From Verrucomicrobiota bacterium (lineage in GTDB: Bacteria > Verrucomicrobiota > Verrucomicrobiia > Chthoniobacterales > JAFAMB01): 8,022 nucleotides of DNA. The position numbers were made by a program, and so were the translations under genes. The notes beneath the pieces are model-generated. The model was given only the letters and a program-made list of their open reading frames with translations, made no database searches and was not told where the DNA came from. The first letter of the stretch is position 1; every line of letters begins with the position of its first letter. Below are positions 6,941 through 8,022 of the stretch, piece after piece. The stretch covers positions 1-8,022 of the forward strand of contig JAFAVN010000497.1 in assembly GCA_019242435.1 (NCBI GenBank), given 5' to 3'.

Positions 6941-7615
6941 ATGGCCGACCAGGCCCTCTGCCGGTTTGCTTTATTCGAAGTTCGGGTGCATAGAGGGGTA
7001 GACTGTGGCTGGTCTGCTGACCGCATGAAATTTGAACGCACAGAGTGTGCGATGCACCGAATTGCACCTTGGACTTTCCCGACTGCTATCGGGAAACGCA
7101 CAGAGCGCACCGAGCGGCTAAAAAAACAGCCTGACGATCTGTTTCAAGAAGCGCTGAATTACCTGCGAGAAAGCGGGTTCCGTGTGACCAAGCCGAGAGA
7201 AGTCATTGTAAAGGCAGCAATTTCGTTCGATGGGCCATTCCACGCAGAGGATCTTTTGGCCCGAGCTCGACAGAACGACAAGCTGATTTCGCTGGCCACA
7301 GTTTATCGGACCTTGCCGATGCTGTTAGACAGCCGCCTGATCCGGGATGTCGAGCTAAATCGTGAGCACCGGTACTATGAGGTGAACCGGGAACAATCGC
7401 CGGCGGCATTTCACATCGTTTGCTCGGATTGTGGTCAGGTTGTCCAGGTGCAGGACGAATGTATCACGCTGAGAGAACGTTTTCTGGCTAACAGCCTCGG
7501 CTTTAAGCCTCTGAAGTTAACAGTTCGCATCGAAGCGGCTTGTCTGGATCTTCTCGAACGCGGATCCTGCAAGCGGAAAACTGAGCTGCAGGCGGCTGGA
7601 AAAGCGAAAGCCTGA
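6941..7615 (+). CDS. Fur-family metal-type transcriptional regulator with atypical ligands; start uncertain
   Basis: The conserved domain spans residues about 60-215: winged helix with GFRVTKPREVIV and recognition region SLATVYRTLPML, then a dimerisation domain with structural zinc cysteines C161/C164 (CSDC) and C201/C210. Typical Fur proteins have about 140-160 residues; this frame gives 224 from ATG 6941. AGGAGG at 6918-6923 overlaps the ftsZ stop, 17 bases before that ATG. Other in-frame ATGs are 7025 (187+9 residues) and 7052 (187 residues); no ATG, GTG or TTG lies between 7052 and the domain. By comparison with E. coli Fur, His101 (as His33), Glu147 (as Glu81) and His158 (as His90) remain, but the HHxH loop is SPAAF, and the equivalents of Glu101, Glu108 and His125 are Gln169, Thr176 and Leu193. 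Which metal or signal it senses (Fur, Zur, PerR or other) cannot be told. It follows ftsZ by 21 bases and could be co-transcribed with it. Confidence 0.85.
   Translation: MADQALCRFALFEVRVHRGVDCGWSADRMKFERTECAMHRIAPWTFPTAIGKRTERTERLKKQPDDLFQEALNYLRESGFRVTKPREVIVKAAISFDGPFHAEDLLARARQNDKLISLATVYRTLPMLLDSRLIRDVELNREHRYYEVNREQSPAAFHIVCSDCGQVVQVQDECITLRERFLANSLGFKPLKLTVRIEAACLDLLERGSCKRKTELQAAGKAKA
7037..7051. repeat. short inverted repeat in the fur leader/N-terminal extension
   Basis: CGCACA and TGTGCG are perfect 6-base arms around GAG. It lies just before the ATG at 7052. It could be a hairpin hiding that start or an operator-like dyad, or chance. Confidence 0.5.
7075..7096. repeat. perfect 8-base inverted repeat, REP-like palindrome
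   Basis: TTTCCCGA (7075-7082) and TCGGGAAA (7089-7096) flank the 6-base loop CTGCTA. No T-run follows on the + strand, so it is not a simple terminator. It falls between the last possible ATG of the fur-like gene and the conserved domain. Confidence 0.65.
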
Positions 7616-7630
7616 GTCTCCAGGCACCTA

Positions 7631-7660
7631 GTGGCCTGTCCCATAAATAACTTGGCTTTC
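7631..7660 (+). repeat. left terminal inverted repeat of the MITE-like element
   Basis: It begins 15 bases after the fur-like stop codon. The reverse complement differs from the right end at three positions only. Confidence 0.75.
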
Positions 7661-7685
7661 ACCGCCGGCCAGTTGGCGGTTTTTT
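7661..7685 (+). terminator. Rho-independent terminator after the fur-like gene
   Basis: ACCGCC (7661-7666) pairs with GGCGGT (7675-7680) around an 8-base loop, followed by a run of T (six in a row at 7680-7685). It is 45 bases beyond the fur-like stop and lies inside the MITE-like element, just inward of the left terminal repeat. The stem is short but GC-rich. Confidence 0.65.
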
Positions 7686-7711
7686 CAAGGGCGAACGACG
7701 AGCATCTGTAA

Positions 7712-7821
7712 ATTGATACGTAAGGAGTGAGCAACGCGGAAAAACCGCCAACCGGCCACGGCCTGGAGGGTTGCGATGAAAATGGGCCGGCGGCTGCGTT
7801 GCTCGTCGGTTACGTATCAAT
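7712..7821. repeat. 110-base imperfect hairpin inside the MITE-like element
   Basis: A perfect 12-base outer arm, ATTGATACGTAA (7712-7723) with TTACGTATCAAT (7810-7821), is followed by GAGCAACGC (7729-7737) with GCGTTGCTC (7796-7804), then CCGCC (7745-7749) with GGCGG (7789-7793) and GGCC with GGCC. The segment 7739-7757 can instead pair with the terminator region at 7667-7686, so two folds compete. Confidence 0.7.
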
Positions 7822-7891
7822 CGAGATAGGCGCCCTTCTTACTGCCACTCCGGCTTGGACCGCCTTGCCGGCGTCCCATTTTGATCGCAAC

Positions 7892-7921
7892 GAAAGCCAA
7901 GCTATTGATGGGACAGGACAC
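7892..7921 (-). repeat. right terminal inverted repeat of the MITE-like element
   Basis: Matches the left end in inverted orientation at 27 of 30 positions; TA follows immediately. Confidence 0.75.
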
Positions 7922-7938
7922 TAACGGGCTGTTGAAAA

Positions 7939-8022
7939 ATGAAACGAGGGTTTGCGATACATTGGGCTGGCATGACAGTCTGTACCATCTTCTTAAGCCA
8001 AGCCTCTGGTAATCGCGATACT
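7939..8022 (+). CDS. possible start of a secreted or lipid-linked protein, cut by the window edge
   Basis: ATG at 7939 opens a frame of 28 codons with no stop before the edge. It reads MKRGFAIHWAGMTVCTIFLS and then QASG, a short basic start, a hydrophobic stretch and a possible cleavage region, as in a signal peptide. No clear Shine-Dalgarno site is seen. It begins 18 bases after the MITE-like element. The product is not recognised, and the fragment is too short to be sure it is a gene. Confidence 0.35.
   Translation, partial: MKRGFAIHWAGMTVCTIFLSQASGNRDT

Larger units (their letters stand above)
7035..7105. repeat. 11-base direct repeat, copies 60 bases apart
   Basis: AACGCACAGAG occurs at 7035-7045 and again at 7095-7105. 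The 60-base period equals 20 codons, so the frame through the fur extension is kept. The stretch between the copies holds the TTTCCCGA palindrome, so this could be a small insertion flanked by a target duplication or an in-frame tandem event. Confidence 0.6.
7631..7921. mobile_element. MITE-like element with 30-base terminal inverted repeats, flanked by TA
   Basis: The 291-base element starts GTGGCCTGTCCCAT and ends ATGGGACAGGACAC. Its terminal repeats match at 27 of 30 positions. TA stands directly outside both ends (7629-7630 and 7922-7923), as expected for the TA target duplication of Tc1/mariner or IS630-type transposition. There is no transposase, and the only open frame inside is not convincing. 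Internal inverted repeats are 7667-7686 with 7739-7757, 7712-7740 with 7795-7821, and 7770-7793 with 7868-7891 (21 of 24 matching). A non-autonomous element moved by a transposase elsewhere is the best reading; the family is not assigned. Confidence 0.7.

Noticed and set aside
7621..7638. CAGGC/GCCTG hairpin just after the fur-like stop as terminator
   Set aside because: Only a 5-base stem with mismatches and no T-run; the hairpin at 7661-7685 is better.
7727..7924. 65-codon open frame with GTG start inside the MITE-like element
   Set aside because: The AAGGAG overlaps the start codon with no spacing, the frame covers both arms of the hairpins and the right terminal repeat, and the peptide shows no recognisable domain.
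7927..7939. GGGCTGTTGAAAA as an insertion sequence end
   Set aside because: It resembles ends of some insertion sequences, but only one short copy is visible and no partner end or transposase lies in the window.

Overview
The window is a piece of a bacterial division and cell wall (dcw) cluster, all on the + strand, followed by a Fur-family regulator gene and a small non-coding mobile-like element. The order is murG (5' end off the window), a murC-murB fusion, ftsQ, ftsA, ftsZ, fur-like gene, palindromic element, and the first codons of a possible secreted protein. The MurC-MurB fusion, a divergent FtsZ, and moderate GC with few strong Shine-Dalgarno sites suggest the Verrucomicrobiota (PVC superphylum). 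This is an inference from gene architecture, not from a marker-gene comparison.

Bases 3-3159 hold peptidoglycan precursor enzymes. MurG makes lipid II. The fused MurC-MurB protein reduces UDP-GlcNAc-enolpyruvate (MurB half) and adds L-alanine to the resulting UDP-MurNAc (MurC half). murG and murC overlap by 14 bases. A 120-base gap follows, at the place where many dcw clusters carry ddl; no ddl is present here.

Bases 3280-6919 encode the division core: FtsQ (single-pass membrane protein with a POTRA domain), FtsA (actin-like membrane tether) and FtsZ (tubulin-like ring protein). ftsQ and ftsA overlap by 8 bases and ftsZ starts 18 bases after ftsA. Neither ftsA nor ftsZ has a visible Shine-Dalgarno site. 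FtsZ keeps its GTP-binding loops and its C-terminal FtsA-binding peptide, but the catalytic T7 loop lacks the conserved Asn and both Asp residues. This is the most striking observation in the window.

Bases 6920-7615 carry a Fur-family protein. It has a clear winged helix and two structural cysteine pairs, but most of the usual regulatory metal ligands are missing. Its N-terminal extension is odd, covers palindromic DNA, and makes the true start uncertain.

Bases 7631-7921 form a 291-base element with 30-base terminal inverted repeats (27 of 30 matching), flanked on both sides by TA, with several internal inverted repeats and no transposase. It looks like a MITE, and it contains the likely terminator of the fur-like gene. 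At 7939 a short open frame with a signal-peptide-like start runs off the right edge.
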